Positions 1 to 7,521 of a stretch of 15,018 nucleotides of DNA are shown piece by piece. The position numbers and the translations under genes are program-made. The notes beneath the pieces are model-generated. The model worked only from the letters and a program-made list of their open reading frames with translations, had not been told where the DNA came from and did not search any database. Positions within the stretch are counted from its first letter, which is position 1. Each line of letters begins with the position of its first letter. Source of the stretch: Vairimorpha apis BRL 01 (taxonomy: Eukaryota > Microsporidia > Nosematidae); contig KE647346.1 in the NCBI GenBank assembly GCA_000447185.1, positions 58,139 through 73,156 on the forward strand, in the 5' to 3' direction.

Positions 1-107
1 AAAAACGTCATAACTTTCAAACCACTAATCCCCGACCACAACAAACACATACTGCCACCTTCTAACAATAAATACAACTAAAATACTTATAAATGTGGTT
101 CTCACAT
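1..107 (+). CDS. CPSF100/Cft2-like, N-terminal segment (frame-disrupted)
   Basis: This is the start of a protein related to CPSF100 (yeast Cft2), the non-catalytic metallo-beta-lactamase subunit of the pre-mRNA cleavage and polyadenylation complex. No single frame is open here. Read piecewise (frame 1 for 1-48, frame 2 for about 47-94, then frame 1 at 94-99, then frame 3), the peptide has the same length and hydrophobic pattern as the N-terminus of animal CPSF100 as I recall it, including YCHLL and a Cys-Gly pair matching the family LLDCG. Frame changes therefore fall at about 43-49, 91-96 and 99-107. The true start codon should lie only a few codons outside the window. The stretch 1-90 is rich in A and C, with very few G. 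Confidence 0.6.
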
Positions 108-1259
108 TTATATACACAAGACATATTAGATGAAATATTCCAATGTGATTGTATTTTAATAACATCATTTGCTAGAAATATGTCAGGAGAACTTTATAAT
201 ATATTATCTTTAGGATATTATAAACCTGTTTATATGACTGTTCCTGTTAAAGAATTTCTTTATATATTTAATTCATATGAGTGTGTTGATGAAAATTATT
301 TTAAAGAGTTTAATGATAGAGAATGTAATGATAGAGAGTGTAATTATAATGATAGAGATATATTAAGAGATGAAGAATGTAAAGATAATATTGAGTATAA
401 AGATAATTATAAGGATAATAATATATTAAAAGATAATTCATACAATAATAATAATTCATACAATAATAATATATTAAAAGATAATAATATATTAAGAGAT
501 AATATAAAAGAATGTAAAGATAATAATAATAATAAATACAACAACAATAATTCATACAATGTTAATTACAACAACAGTAATAAATACAACAATTCATACA
601 ACAACAACATCAAAGACTATAAAAACATAATAGGAATAAAATACCAACAAACATGCACAATAAATGACATAAAATTCTGCGCATACAACAGTGGAAATTC
701 TTTAGGAGCAGCACTTTATAAAATTACAACTGCATTAGAAAATATTTATATAGGATACAATATAAATCATCGTAAAGAGAATCATTTAGATGGACTTGAT
801 CTTAAGAATTTAGTTGATTGTTATGCTTTTATAACTAATACTGTTTATTGTTATAAAGAGAGTGTTAGTGTTAAAGATAGGAATCTTCAGTTTGTTAGTT
901 TTGTTAATTCTTGGTTTGGTGATGAAGAATGTGTTAAGGGTGTTTGTAGGGAAGAGCACAAGGGTGTTGTAAATAAAGAGAGTATTAATAAGAGTATTAG
1001 TAAAGAGAGTAATAGTATTAGTAAAGAGAGTGTTGGTAAGTGTATTGTAGATAGTAAAAATAAGATTAGTACTAATTTTAATAAAACATATACTAATAAA
1101 AGTGATAATAATAACAATAACAACAATACTAATATTAACAATAACAATAACAATAACAACATCATCAATTCTAAATATAAAAAAATGATAATATTCATAG
1201 ACTACCACAGATTCCACGAACTAGCCTTCATTTTAAACACACTCCAAAATAAAAAATAA
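93..1259 (+). CDS. CPSF100/Cft2-like, beta-lactamase and start of beta-CASP region
   Basis: This is the largest 5' fragment of the Cft2-like gene. Residues about 15-60 follow the family segment after the LLDCG strand (CDCILITSFARN), where CPSF73 would carry its zinc-binding HxHxDH. Here, as in CPSF100 generally, those ligands are missing, so a structural, non-nuclease role in 3'-end processing is expected. Residues about 70-185 are an Asn/Asp/Lys/Tyr low-complexity insertion. The family pattern returns with GNSLGAALYKI and YNINHRKENHLDG, matching the CPSF100 region that reads VDFNHKREIHLNG. After another Ser/Asn-rich insert the fragment ends in FIDYHRFHELAFIL, corresponding to the beta-CASP strand VLIAVDTAGRVLELA. 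The ATG at 93 is probably not the real start, because family sequence continues upstream in other frames. The stop at 1257 lies in an A-run and is followed by family sequence in another frame. Confidence 0.8.
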   Translation: MWFSHLYTQDILDEIFQCDCILITSFARNMSGELYNILSLGYYKPVYMTVPVKEFLYIFNSYECVDENYFKEFNDRECNDRECNYNDRDILRDEECKDNIEYKDNYKDNNILKDNSYNNNNSYNNNILKDNNILRDNIKECKDNNNNKYNNNNSYNVNYNNSNKYNNSYNNNIKDYKNIIGIKYQQTCTINDIKFCAYNSGNSLGAALYKITTALENIYIGYNINHRKENHLDGLDLKNLVDCYAFITNTVYCYKESVSVKDRNLQFVSFVNSWFGDEECVKGVCREEHKGVVNKESINKSISKESNSISKESVGKCIVDSKNKISTNFNKTYTNKSDNNNNNNNTNINNNNNNNNIINSKYKKMIIFIDYHRFHELAFILNTLQNKK

Positions 1260-1263
1260 ATAA

Positions 1264-1371
1264 TGCATAGACAAACACATAGACCAATTCATTAATAAAT
1301 CAAGAAACATGGTAGAATGGAGCAACTCAAAACTAATAGAACAAAATGAAGTATACGAATACAAAATATAG
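1264..1371 (+). CDS. CPSF100/Cft2-like, short middle fragment in frame 1
   Basis: After the stop at 1257-1259, frame 1 reads on for 35 codons to a TAG at 1369-1371. It contains NMVEWSNSKLIEQ, which corresponds to the CPSF100 beta-CASP segment VVEFSKSQVEWMSDKLM. Getting here from the previous fragment needs two small shifts: one in the six-A run 1251-1256 and one near 1265-1268. Frame 2 carries a stop at 1250 and frame 1 carries one at 1261. A third shift near 1360-1371 leads into the next fragment. I see no GT...AG pair of sensible size that would explain the change as an intron. Confidence 0.6.
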   Translation, partial: CIDKHIDQFINKSRNMVEWSNSKLIEQNEVYEYKI

Positions 1372-2594
1372 AAATAATAAATTACACGTCATGTATAAAA
1401 GATTTTGATATTTGTATAATATTAAATCAAGATATTTCAATACTAGATTTTTATAACAATCCAAATACTTGTGTAGTTTTTATAGATTCATATTTTGATG
1501 TATCTACTAAAAATATTTATAGATATGAAGGGAGATATGAAATTAAGAAAGATGAAGTTGTTGTTAATGAGGATGTTAGTAGTGAGAGTAGTGATAATGA
1601 GATTGAACTTCATTGGAGTGATTATAGGTATGAAGTGTTTAATAATTATATTATTGAGGGGAGATGTGATATTAAGAATGTAGGTTATGGTGGGAGATGT
1701 ATTAATAGTGATATTAAGAGTGTTGATATAGATGGGAGATGTGATAGAAATGATAATGTAAATGAATCTAATATATTAAAAGAATATTTAAGAATCTATA
1801 GAGAAGTACCACAAGATATAAATAATATATATAACAATATAAATAATATAAATATCAATACTATACATATAAATAATCTATATAACAATATAGATAGTAA
1901 TAATATCAATCCTTTACATATAAATAATAATAAAAATATAATAAATAATAATATACATATAAATAATAATAATAACATTTTAAAATTCAAAAAAACACCA
2001 AAATTAAGAAACTACGATAATTACGGCGAATATTTAAACAAAGACAACTTTAAACAAAAACTAGAAAAAAAAGAACAATATTTAGCAAACTCACATCAAT
2101 ATAACCAACATCAATATAACCAACATCAATATAATCAACATCAATATAACCAACATTTAGATAATCATAACCTACAACAAGGTAACCAACATTTAGATAA
2201 CCAATATATTAAAAACCAACATTTAGATAATCAAAATAACTTAGATAATCAACACCAAGATAACCCAAAAATAAATAAAATATACAAAGAAACACGAACT
2301 TTAATTCACTCACACCTCACACCAACCTACAAATCAATCCTATTCAATCTCCAAGGAAGTAGCGACCTAAAAAACATAAAACTAATTTTACAAAATACAG
2401 AAAGTAAAAAAATAATATTCGTCGAAGACGACATTAACACAACAAAATTTATATTATCAAATCTTATTTGTAAGGTTAAAGAAGTAACAATATGCAACTC
2501 ATTAATAAATTTAAGTAGTTCTACTAATATTAATATTGTAAATGTATCTGATATAATAAATAAAAAAGTAAACAAGTTATTATTAATGATTTAA
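1350..2594 (+). CDS. CPSF100/Cft2-like, C-terminal half of beta-CASP and linker
   Basis: Frame 3 is open from 1350 to the TAA at 2592. The first part (NYTSCIKDFDICIILNQDIS, then CVVFIDSYFD) fits the family segment in which CPSF100 has PKVVLASQPDLECG and IILTYRTTPG. The YEGRYEIKKDEVVVNED stretch fits the following ELRKRVKLEG region. Residues between about 1800 and 2290 are Asn/Ile/His/Gln low complexity, including four exact HQYNQ units. Within it, the YDNYGEYLNKDNF motif (about 2015-2055) matches WDEYGEIIKPEDF of CPSF100. The end (SDLKNIKLIL, KKIIFVEDD) fits the family region with RSDGDSIKKII and PRQLIIVHGP. A GTG at 1635 could be mistaken for a start, but the homologous sequence begins well before it. 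Confidence 0.75.
   Translation, partial: SIRIQNIEIINYTSCIKDFDICIILNQDISILDFYNNPNTCVVFIDSYFDVSTKNIYRYEGRYEIKKDEVVVNEDVSSESSDNEIELHWSDYRYEVFNNYIIEGRCDIKNVGYGGRCINSDIKSVDIDGRCDRNDNVNESNILKEYLRIYREVPQDINNIYNNINNININTIHINNLYNNIDSNNINPLHINNNKNIINNNIHINNNNNILKFKKTPKLRNYDNYGEYLNKDNFKQKLEKKEQYLANSHQYNQHQYNQHQYNQHQYNQHLDNHNLQQGNQHLDNQYIKNQHLDNQNNLDNQHQDNPKINKIYKETRTLIHSHLTPTYKSILFNLQGSSDLKNIKLILQNTESKKIIFVEDDINTTKFILSNLICKVKEVTICNSLINLSSSTNINIVNVSDIINKKVNKLLLMI
2094..2153 (+). repeat. 15-bp tandem repeat, 4 units, encoding HQYNQ
   Basis: There are four head-to-tail copies of a 15-bp unit (cat caa tat aac caa). They are identical except for one C-to-T change in the third copy, and they are in frame with the Cft2-like coding sequence. 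Degenerate units (HLDNQ-like) continue to about 2265. The A/C-only character of the unit matches the surrounding A/C-type block. Confidence 0.9.
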
Positions 2595-3214
2595 AAGTGT
2601 CACAGTTTGTAGGTTTTAAAGATAAAAATGTTATTAAATTTGTTGGTGAGTGTAAAGAAGTCGTTGTTAGTGATTTGTGTGTTGTTAGGAAATGTGTGTT
2701 GGGAATGAATTTGAAGATTGAGAAGGTTAAAGGTGTGGAATTGATTGGAGATATGGATAGATTTGTTAGTGGTGGAAGTGTAAATGTATGTGGTGTAAAT
2801 GGAAGTGTGGATGGAGTGTACAGTGAAAGTAGAGTTGTGAATAGATTTGTTAGTGGTGTGGATAGTAGAGTTGTGAATAGATTTGTTAGTGGTGGAAATA
2901 GATTTGTTAGTGGTGTAAATGGAAGTGTGGAATTGATTGGAGATAGTAGAGTTGTGAATGTAAGTGTGGATAATAATTTGAATGTAAGTGTGGATAATAA
3001 TATGAATGATAGTATAGATGTAAATGATAATGTAAATGTAAATGAAATAAAATACTCTTCTATAAAAAGATACAAAGAAGATAAAGAAACTTATTTAATA
3101 GAAGACAAGATCCGTTTAATTATAGACAACAATGAAATTATACTAGATGGAGAAGATTGTAATGAGTATTATATGGTAAGAGAAGTTTTATATGATAATA
3201 TATATACACTGTGA
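2564..3214 (+). CDS. CPSF100/Cft2-like, C-terminal domain
   Basis: Frame 2 opens after the TAA at 2561 and runs to the TGA at 3212-3214. Family sequence passes from the previous fragment (VSDIINKKVN) into this one (VIINDLKVSQFVGF) around the A-run 2562-2567. This matches the CPSF100 region with YQVRLKDSLVSSLQF, so one small shift lies between 2562 and 2594. The GTG at 2597 is not a real start. The middle is repetitive (NRFVSG, VNVSVDNN). The last 50 residues (DKIRLIIDNNEIILDGEDCN, then YYMVREVLYDNIYTL) match the CPSF100 C-terminus, which in animals ends FYRIRDLLYEQYAIV. The protein is thus complete at its 3' end. Restored in principle, the gene would exceed 1,000 codons; animal CPSF100 has about 780, and the excess is low complexity. 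Confidence 0.75.
   Translation, partial: KSKQVIINDLKVSQFVGFKDKNVIKFVGECKEVVVSDLCVVRKCVLGMNLKIEKVKGVELIGDMDRFVSGGSVNVCGVNGSVDGVYSESRVVNRFVSGVDSRVVNRFVSGGNRFVSGVNGSVELIGDSRVVNVSVDNNLNVSVDNNMNDSIDVNDNVNVNEIKYSSIKRYKEDKETYLIEDKIRLIIDNNEIILDGEDCNEYYMVREVLYDNIYTL
2757..2915 (+). repeat. Four copies of an 18-bp unit encoding NRFVSG-type peptide
   Basis: The same 18 bases (atagatttgttagtggtg) occur at 2757-2774, 2841-2858, 2877-2894 and 2898-2915, all in the same reading frame. They encode D/N-RFVSG. Linkers between copies (VDSRVV, GNGSV-like) are also partly repeated. The units contain no C. Confidence 0.85.
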
Positions 3215-4036
3215 ATGAAGTATAATAATATTATAGTATTATATATTATATATTATTTATTATATATGTATATAATAATATTATAGTGTATATATTATTT
3301 AATACAGATCTATATATATTTAAATAATGTTTGATAATAGTAAATAATAATATATTAATACAATGTAATATATAATTATTATATATTTAATACAATGTAA
3401 TATATATTAATACAGATCCATATATATTTAAATAAAGTTTGATAATAGTAAATAATATTATAATGAATATAGTATTATATATAATAATAATATATTAATA
3501 CAGATCTATATATATTTATATAAAATTTGACAATATCAAATAATGATATTTTGTATAATAGATATATTAATTAATATATATTAAAATTCTTTTTGATAAT
3601 TTTATGGTAATGAAAAATGAATAAATATTTTTATATTGTAAATACTTTTTTATAATAAATTATTTTATATTGAATATTATTTAATATGGTAGTTTATAAT
3701 ACTATAATAAATTTTAAAATATAAACTAATGATATATAATTTTATAATATAAACTAATGACATATGTTTTAAATCTAAAAAATCTTAAAATTTCATAAAA
3801 ATAAGGTAATTCTTATTTAAATATAAATATATTTAATATTGCATAATATACAAAATAAAGACAAGATTTTACAAAAATATCATTATGTACTTAATAACCT
3901 TTATTACATATAAAATATGGACAATATTTAAATATATTACATAGAATACACTTAATAAAATATATTACATACAATACTCTACTATATAATAAACAACATA
4001 TTTCAATACTTACCAATAATCATATATATACTTAAT
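3215..4036. other. Spacer between convergent genes, almost pure A/T
   Basis: No coding region can be supported here. The first 330 bp hold the 49-bp repeat described separately and two copies of a 17-bp element centred on TAATATTA (3221-3237 and 3271-3287). Around 3716-3770 a short stretch containing ATATAAACTAATGA is duplicated. The rest is A/T-rich with no tRNA-like or other RNA gene that I can see. Both flanking genes end into this spacer, so it should carry their 3' ends. Confidence 0.7.
3300..3544 (+). repeat. 49-bp dispersed repeat, three copies
   Basis: Near-identical 49-bp copies lie at 3300-3348, 3408-3456 and 3496-3544, starting taatacagatcYatatatat and ending aataat. The first two differ at only a few positions; the third is more diverged in its second half. 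Starts are 108 and 88 bp apart, separated by unrelated A/T sequence, so this is not a simple tandem array. The CAGATC core is conspicuous because almost everything around it is A or T. Its function is unknown. Confidence 0.85.
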
Positions 4037-4225
4037 TCAATATATCACATACAATATACTTCCACCATCAACAACGAACTTCTCTATAGTATCTCTTCCA
4101 TTAATAACAATATTCTTCATAGACAAATTGCTCTTCTTATCTACCATCACTACATCTCCTTCTATTTGTACATTGTCTTTTGTGTAGACTGTAACATGTT
4201 TGTTACGAAGTGTTTTTATTAGCAT
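4037..4225 (-). CDS. Sm/LSm-fold RNA-binding protein, minimal
   Basis: This 62-residue protein consists of little more than one Sm domain. The Sm1 motif is seen at residues about 10-38 (VTVYTKDNVQIEGDVVMVD, then NLSMKN): a strand, a polar turn, the invariant Gly, then D and N in the usual spacing. The Sm2 motif follows at about 48-62 (FVVDGGSILYVIY), where many family members read hhRGxxIRYhhL. Sm/LSm proteins form heptameric rings on U-rich RNA in spliceosomal snRNPs or mRNA decay. The ending resembles SmD1/SmD3/LSm2/LSm4 more than the other paralogues, but I cannot choose. It lacks any basic C-terminal tail and stops right after the last strand, which is shorter than the usual 75-120 residues. 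The start is supported by a sense-strand CCC 6 bp upstream. Frame is intact. Confidence 0.8.
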   Translation of the reverse strand: MLIKTLRNKHVTVYTKDNVQIEGDVVMVDKKSNLSMKNIVINGRDTIEKFVVDGGSILYVIY

Positions 4226-4231
4226 AAATGA

Positions 4232-4234
4232 GGG
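4232..4234 (-). promoter_or_regulatory. CCC start-proximal motif of the Sm-like gene
   Basis: On the - strand CCC lies 6 bp before the ATG at 4225. C/G triplets immediately upstream of start codons are a known transcription-related signal in microsporidia. Here CCC is conspicuous because the neighbouring spacer is nearly all A/T. It supports the chosen start. Confidence 0.55.
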
Positions 4235-4350
4235 TATATTAGAAATGTGTTGTATATTTAATGTATATAAGATATTTATTATTTGTATAGAAAGGATATT
4301 TATTATTTATTTATGTAGATATAAGAGATGTAATATATAAAAAATATAAT

Positions 4351-4523
4351 ATATAAAAAATTTATTATTTATGTAGATGTAATTAATCTCATTATTTATT
4401 TATGTAGATGAGATTTATGTGTATATTAGAGATTTATTTGTATAGAAAATATTTTTTATTTATTTGTATTGAAAATATTTATTTATATATAAAAAATTTA
4501 TTATTTATGTAGATGTAATTAAT
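4351..4523 (+). repeat. 37-bp direct duplication
   Basis: Identical 37-bp sequences (starting atataaaaaatttattattt) lie at 4351-4387 and 4487-4523. Similarity continues for about 10 bp beyond (ctcattattt versus ttcactattt). The offset is 136 bp, consistent with a local segmental duplication in the upstream region of the Sm-like gene. Confidence 0.8.
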
Positions 4524-4906
4524 TTCACTATTTATGTGTATATTAGAAGTTTATTTGTATAGAAGATTTATTATTTGTAAATATACAATGTATAAATGAA
4601 TTACAGTATAAATATTATATATTATATATTACATTATAAATATTATATTTTATATATTATATATTATATAAAATAATGTATTATATAATATAATGTATTA
4701 TCTTAATATTATATTACATTACAAATACATTATTTTATATATTATATTACATTACAAATATTATATATTATATATTTATATACTTTTAAGAAACAATGTA
4801 AAGTAAATATTATTTTATATATTATATGAATATTCTATACAATACAAATAAGAGTTGTATATATATTTTTAATAATAATATATATCTAAAAATTATAAGT
4901 ACAATA

Positions 4907-4909
4907 CCC
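4907..4909 (+). promoter_or_regulatory. CCC start-proximal motif of the gene at 4914
   Basis: CCC lies 4 bp before the ATG at 4914, in sequence otherwise almost free of C runs. It has the same arrangement as upstream of the Sm-like gene and the gene starting at 8051. It supports the ATG at 4914 as the true start. Confidence 0.55.
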
Positions 4910-4913
4910 TTAT

Positions 4914-5780
4914 ATGAAACCAACAGACCTTTCTACAAACATAGTAGATATTATGTACTTAGACTACAATTTATATAATGTATGTAAAGGATATCATGAT
5001 ACAGTATATTTGTATCTAGTAGAGAATATAAAAAAGGGAGATGGAAATATATATAGGGAGAATAAAACTAAAAATGATTTATTAGAAGATAGTTCTTTGA
5101 ATGAAGGAAACATTAATTCAAAGGATGATATTATGAAAGAAGACAACATAAATTTAAAGGATGATAGTGATATAAATAGAAACATAGATCCATTGAATGA
5201 CAACATTATAGATTCTTCGAACGACAACATTATAGATCCATTGAATAATAACAGCATAAATCAATTGAATGACAATATTATAGATTCAAAGAACGACAAC
5301 AACATAAATTCATTAAACGATAGAAAGAACGACAACAGCATAAATCAATTGAATGACAATATTATAGATTCTTCGAACGACAACATTATAAATCCATCAC
5401 ACAACAACATAAATCCATTGAATAATAACAACATAAATCCATTGAATAATAACATTATAGATCCATCACACAACAACACACTTAATATATTAAATATACA
5501 ATACAACAAAATAATAATAAAATTAATATTCGACAAACTCCAGAATATTAAATACGACACTCAACTCTTAAACAAGATAATGTATATAAAGATACTCCAA
5601 ATACTTTCTTCTACTAGTTCTATAGATAGAGTAAACAAGTATTTTAGAGATGTGTATAAGAAATACAAGATAAAATATAAGCAGTTTGTATCTTATAAGA
5701 GTGTACTTGAGTATTGTGAGAGGATGTATAAGTCTTTTGATGTGCCTTATCTTTATAAAGAGTGCAGTAAGCTTGTATAA
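4914..5780 (+). CDS. Unrecognised protein with Asn-rich repeat core
   Basis: I do not recognise this 288-residue protein. Residues 1-45 are ordinary sequence, Tyr-rich (YLDYNLYNVCKGYHDTVYLY). Residues about 46-190 are Lys/Glu/Asp and then Asn/Ile/Pro low complexity built from units such as NNNINPL and NDNIIDS. Residues about 195-288 are again ordinary, predicted helical, and rich in Lys, Ile and Tyr (KIMYIKILQIL, FRDVYKKYKIKYKQF, VLEYCERMYKSFDV). The helical spacing of this last part faintly resembles the C-terminal winged helix of Orc1/Cdc6-type proteins, but there is no ATPase domain, so I give that no weight. There are no membrane segments or signal peptide. The start is supported by CCC 4 bp upstream, the frame is intact, and an AATAAA at 5779-5784 overlaps the TAA stop. 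Confidence 0.75.
   Translation: MKPTDLSTNIVDIMYLDYNLYNVCKGYHDTVYLYLVENIKKGDGNIYRENKTKNDLLEDSSLNEGNINSKDDIMKEDNINLKDDSDINRNIDPLNDNIIDSSNDNIIDPLNNNSINQLNDNIIDSKNDNNINSLNDRKNDNSINQLNDNIIDSSNDNIINPSHNNINPLNNNNINPLNNNIIDPSHNNTLNILNIQYNKIIIKLIFDKLQNIKYDTQLLNKIMYIKILQILSSTSSIDRVNKYFRDVYKKYKIKYKQFVSYKSVLEYCERMYKSFDVPYLYKECSKLV
5205..5390 (+). repeat. In-frame duplications in the Asn-rich core
   Basis: A 37-bp sequence (5251-5287) is repeated exactly at 5335-5371, 84 bp (28 codons) away. A 30-bp sequence (5205-5234) is repeated exactly at 5361-5390, 156 bp (52 codons) away. Both offsets are multiples of three, so the repeat core grew without breaking the frame. Exact identity implies recent duplication or conversion. 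Confidence 0.85.
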
Positions 5781-6261
5781 TAAAATGTTGATGGAGAAAT
5801 TTATATTTAGAGTGAAGAGAATTGTACATTTAATATATTTCATAGTAGAATAATATATTTTGTTGTACAGCAATCTTTTAAATGTACTACATTATAAATA
5901 ATAACACTATATAAAGACACAATAACACTGTAATATATAATTACTTAATAATATAATCAATACTGTATATTTTATACATCCATTTTATAAAAGATATAAT
6001 AAATATTACAATATAAATATAATTTATATATTCTATTATATTATAAATACAATATAATAATAAATATAATCTATGCAATATAAATATAATCTATACAATA
6101 TAAATTATAAATATACAACAACACTTTACTACACATATAATTTATATATTCCATTATATAATCTATACAATAAAATATAATAAAACACTTTAAATTATAA
6201 ATAATAAAACACACTAAATACACTTTAAATTATAAATACACAATAATAAATTATAACATAT
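5781..6261. other. Convergent 3' spacer
   Basis: This lies between the 3' ends of the gene at 4914 and of the gene at 6262-8051. It holds no coding region or RNA gene that I can support. AATATAATCTATRCAATATAAAT-type sequence is repeated near 6060-6110 and again in part at 6160-6175. CACTTTAAATTATAAATA occurs twice (about 6187-6204 and 6221-6238). From about 5880 on, the + strand is A/C-type with very little G. Confidence 0.6.
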
Positions 6262-7521
6262 TTAATTAACTAACTCATAATCAAATCCCTCATACAAAAT
6301 ACTCTCCCCATCAACTTCTATCTTATACAACTTCCCATTGTTATAAGCATAATCTCCTATTTCTAGTTCTTTTTTAAGTACCCATTTAATAAAATTAAGA
6401 TCCACTTTATTACTAAATTCTACTGGTATTATTTTTATATGTTTCTTGTCTGTTATAGAAAGATAGTTTTTATTGCAGTCGATGTTGTTGTAGTATCTTT
6501 TTAGGATGTTGTTATCATTTATATTTGTATTAGTAAATGTATTAGAAGTATGATTATTGTTAGTGTTATTATTAATATTTGTATTCATATTTGTATTAGA
6601 AGTAGAATTGTTATTGGTATTAATGTTGTTATTTGTATTATTATTAATATTTGTATTATTATTTGTATTAATATTATTATCAATATTACATTTATTAATA
6701 CTATTATAAATATCAACACTATTAATATTACCATCTCCTATATTTACATTACTACTCCCACATATACAATCCACATTACCACCATCATACAAACACTCTC
6801 TATCAATACAATACTTACTATCACCACATATCTCTCTATCAATACACTCACTATTAAAATATCTCTCTCTACTACTACACCCTCTATAATCACCACCATC
6901 TATAAACCTTTTATCACCACAAACCTCATCTAATATAAAACAAGTCCCACTATAAACAACAATCTCATACTCTCCAAACTTAAACCACCTCAACTCACTA
7001 CTTCTATATTCACTACACATTCTCTCATAATGCATCTCCATATACTCATATGAATTCATTTTCTTGTAATATAAATCTTCAAATACAATATTTTTATTCT
7101 TTAATATTTTGAAATGTGTAAAAATGTTCTTGTTCTGTATTTTTGATAGAATAGAATCTTTTATTATTATAAGGTTTGATTTGTTTTGGTGGTAGATTAA
7201 GTTTGTGAAGGTGTCTAAATAAATGTCTGAAGATTGGTGAGATGATAAGAGTTGTGATTGGAGTGGGATCTTTTTGTATGAGTGGATGACTTTTGTGAGT
7301 ACTGGAATTTGTTTTGTAGAAGTGTTTGGTGTAGATGTTAAATATTGTTTTGTAGTAGATGAAATTAATTGTTCTGTAGTAGATGAAATTAATTGTTCTG
7401 TATTAGATACATTTAATTTAGTAGTTGATAAACTTCTATTTACCTTTTTATTATTTTTCTTACTTTTTGTTTTTGTATTGTTTATTTTATCTTCTTTATT
7501 TTTATATTTAATATCTCCATA
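6262..7521 (-). CDS. Unrecognised gene, 3' part (frame-split from the part starting at 8051)
   Basis: The frame ending at 6262 is open from 7521. The first ATG (7059) is preceded by 154 in-frame sense codons without a Met, and these encode well-structured sequence: a Lys/Asn linker, a QLISSTTE repeat (twice), then KVIHSYKKIPLQSQL, DIYLDTFTNLIYHQ and NLIIIKDSILSKIQ. Nothing breaks between this and the sequence after the ATG (YMEMHYERMCSEYR, LRWFKFGEYEIVVYSGTCFI). The ATG at 7059 is therefore not the real start, and this is the downstream part of the gene that begins at 8051. A (N/T/I)-rich insert follows at about 6530-6770. The C-terminus (IKWVLKKELEIGDYAY, NGKLYKIEVDGESILYEGF) looks like a small beta domain. 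I recognise no family. No CCC motif precedes 7059, in agreement. Confidence 0.65.
   Translation of the reverse strand, partial: YGDIKYKNKEDKINNTKTKSKKNNKKVNRSLSTTKLNVSNTEQLISSTTEQLISSTTKQYLTSTPNTSTKQIPVLTKVIHSYKKIPLQSQLLSSHQSSDIYLDTFTNLIYHQNKSNLIIIKDSILSKIQNKNIFTHFKILKNKNIVFEDLYYKKMNSYEYMEMHYERMCSEYRSSELRWFKFGEYEIVVYSGTCFILDEVCGDKRFIDGGDYRGCSSRERYFNSECIDREICGDSKYCIDRECLYDGGNVDCICGSSNVNIGDGNINSVDIYNSINKCNIDNNINTNNNTNINNNTNNNINTNNNSTSNTNMNTNINNNTNNNHTSNTFTNTNINDNNILKRYYNNIDCNKNYLSITDKKHIKIIPVEFSNKVDLNFIKWVLKKELEIGDYAYNNGKLYKIEVDGESILYEGFDYELVN

Larger units (their letters stand above)
4226..4913. other. Divergent intergenic region with local duplications
   Basis: This region serves as 5' flank for both the Sm-like gene (leftwards) and the unknown gene at 4914 (rightwards). 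I find no coding region or RNA gene. From 4226 to 4525 the + strand has only two C (4388 and 4390), so the Sm-gene sense strand is almost G-free. A 37-bp block is duplicated (see separate entry), and variants of TTATTTATGTAGAT and of TATAGAAAATATTT recur several times between 4270 and 4570. From 4600 to 4913 it is A/T with scattered ATTACATTACAAATA copies. Confidence 0.7.

Noticed and set aside
1250..1380. A short intron in the Cft2-like gene
   Set aside because: Family-like sequence (NMVEWSNSK) lies inside the interval, and no GT...AG pair of suitable size restores the frame.
1495..1683. Met/Leu-rich open frame on the + strand
   Set aside because: It overlaps the Cft2-like frame 3 segment in a different frame, and only that segment shows family motifs.
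2530..3075. Open frame of 181 codons on the - strand, Thr/Leu/Pro-rich
   Set aside because: It exists because the C-free + strand block has few stop complements; the + strand carries the Cft2 C-terminal motifs.
3215..4036. tRNA or small RNA gene in the spacers
   Set aside because: No clover-leaf or GC-containing stems were seen in any of the four spacers.
5500..5780. Orc1/Cdc6-type winged helix at the end of the 4914 gene
   Set aside because: Only the spacing of hydrophobic residues is suggestive; there is no ATPase domain and no diagnostic residue.
6550..6933. Open frame on the + strand, Ile/Thr-rich
   Set aside because: It mirrors the Asn-rich insert of the - strand gene.
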